Assembly (NCBI GenBank): GCA_964520045.1
Contig: CAZFMJ010000105.1
Coordinates: 1-6,660, forward strand
DNA from: CAZFMJ01 sp964520045
GTDB lineage: Bacteria; Elusimicrobiota; Elusimicrobia; Elusimicrobiales; CAZFMJ01
Direction of reading: 5' to 3'
Length of the DNA stretch: 6,660 nucleotides
Shown in pieces: positions 6,250 through 6,660 of this stretch. Numbering within the stretch: the first letter of the stretch is position 1; the number at the start of each line of letters is the position of its first letter. The notes below the pieces were generated by a model that did not search any database, was not told the origin of the DNA, and worked only from the letters and a program-made list of their open reading frames with translations. A program made the position numbers and the translations under genes.

Positions 6250-6268
6250 GGTTTTAATCCTTAAAACC
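6250..6268 (+). other. Perfect 8-bp hairpin just before the ribosome site of the second GGCCG peptide gene
   Basis: GGTTTTAA (6250-6257), loop TCC and TTAAAACC (6261-6268) form a perfect inverted repeat. It ends six bases before the ribosome site GGGAGGG (6274-6280), where it could stabilise the 5' end of the message, tune translation or act as a protein-binding site. A possible -10 (GATAAT, 6235-6240) lies just upstream but its -35 (TTAAAC, 6212-6217, 17-bp spacing) is poor, so whether this gene has its own promoter is open. Confidence 0.5.
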
Positions 6269-6286
6269 ATCAAGGGAGGGTGTGTT

Positions 6287-6442
6287 ATGAAAATCAAGAT
6301 AATACGGATACTCGTCATGGTGTTCACACTCGCCGCGATAGGCTATATGTCGATAAAGGCTCAGGCTGCCAGCAGCGGCACATGGTCGACCGACGAACAG
6401 CAAGACGAGGCAGAAAAAGAGAAGGGCGGGTGCTGCGGCTGA
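6287..6442 (+). CDS. Exported 51-aa peptide with C-terminal GGCCG (paralogue 2)
   Basis: A short gene with an excellent ribosome site (GGGAGGG, 6274-6280, 6 nt before ATG 6287). The first 26 residues repeat the signal sequence of the upstream gene with only four changes (F/L, A/V, A/S, S/K), and AQA27 before Ala28 is a textbook signal peptidase I site. The predicted mature peptide is only 24 residues: ASSGTWSTDE, then a Gln/Glu/Asp/Lys-rich stretch, then GGCCG. No other cysteine or long hydrophobic segment follows. Eight of the 26 leader codons differ from paralogue 1 only synonymously, and the tail differs only at silent positions, which supports real translation. A longer overlapping frame (6280-6465) lacks these signs and is spurious. 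Function unknown; likely co-regulated or co-transcribed with paralogue 1, 119 bp upstream. Confidence 0.8.
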   Translation: MKIKIIRILVMVFTLAAIGYMSIKAQAASSGTWSTDEQQDEAEKEKGGCCG

Positions 6443-6485
6443 TAAACGGCTTCAGCGGCGGTTAATCGGAAGACGCCGATAGAAA

Positions 6486-6660
6486 TTATCTGCGGGGAGT
6501 TATTTGCTGAGCGATGTTCTGGATAGGCGTTATGTCTACTCCCGACGCGACAACGGCGGGCATCATCGTCGTCATATTTCCGGCTGCCTGCATGGTCACA
6601 TCTTCCACGTAGGCGGATGCCTTATCGTCAGCGCTTAAAAACCTTACCACCTCATTATAT
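6486..6660 (-). CDS. C-terminal end of an unrecognised protein (cut by right edge)
   Basis: A minus-strand frame enters at the right edge (first full codon at 6659-6657) and stays open for 57 codons to TAA at 6488-6486. The residues read like real protein, with an amphipathic, mostly helical pattern: YNEVVRFLSADDKASAYVED, then a Met-rich part (NMTTMMPAVVASGVD) and ITPIQNIAQQI near the end, closing with Pro-Arg-Arg. I do not recognise a family. The other two minus-strand frames are broken by stops here. The gene converges on the GGCCG peptide pair, leaving 43 bp between stops, with only a weak 5-bp stem (ATCGG/CCGAT, 6465-6480) as a possible shared terminator. Confidence 0.55.
   Translation of the reverse strand, partial: YNEVVRFLSADDKASAYVEDVTMQAAGNMTTMMPAVVASGVDITPIQNIAQQITPRR

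Noticed and set aside
6280..6465. 61-codon frame over the second peptide gene
   Set aside because: Its translation is Arg-rich with no signal sequence or ribosome site, whereas the shifted frame at 6287 matches paralogue 1 at both ends.

Overview
The window looks like a chromosomal stretch from a Gram-negative-type bacterium: there is a lipobox protein, several signal peptides, a ZupT-like transporter, and sigma70-like promoters (TTGACT-N17-TATGAT, TTGAAG-N17-TATACT). GC is near 50 % with heavy use of ATA for isoleucine. The style recalls uncultured lineages such as Elusimicrobiota, but that is a low-confidence guess. No rRNA, tRNA, CRISPR array, transposase or phage gene is visible.

Layout. 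1-350 (minus) is the N-terminal part of a ZIP-family metal transporter (ZupT), cut by the left edge, with a 16-bp perfect palindrome abutting its start codon. 351-624 is a divergent intergenic region with a TTGACA promoter for the next gene. 625-1437 (plus) is an exported transglutaminase-like (Cys-His-Asp) protein. 1573-2862 (plus) is an MFS efflux-type transporter. 2969-3859 (plus) is an exported HExxH...E metallopeptidase of the MA (gluzincin) type. 5683-4001 (minus) is a two-gene operon, a small TPR-like lipoprotein followed by a membrane histidine kinase with no adjacent response regulator, closed by an intrinsic terminator at 3900-3937.

5871-6442 (plus), transcribed divergently from that operon, holds two small exported peptides. 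They share a nearly identical signal sequence and an identical C-terminal GGCCG, but have unrelated middles. The second (51 aa) is easily missed because a longer spurious frame overlaps it. 6486-6660 (minus) is the C-terminal end of an unrecognised gene running off the right edge.

How they may work together. The envelope is the common theme: exported peptidase and transglutaminase-like proteins, two transporters, and a sensory kinase-lipoprotein pair. The part least explained by known families is the GGCCG peptide pair next to the kinase operon. The kinase promoter carries an 11-bp direct repeat with 12-bp period overlapping its -35, a possible response-regulator site. A functional link between kinase and peptides is inference from position only.
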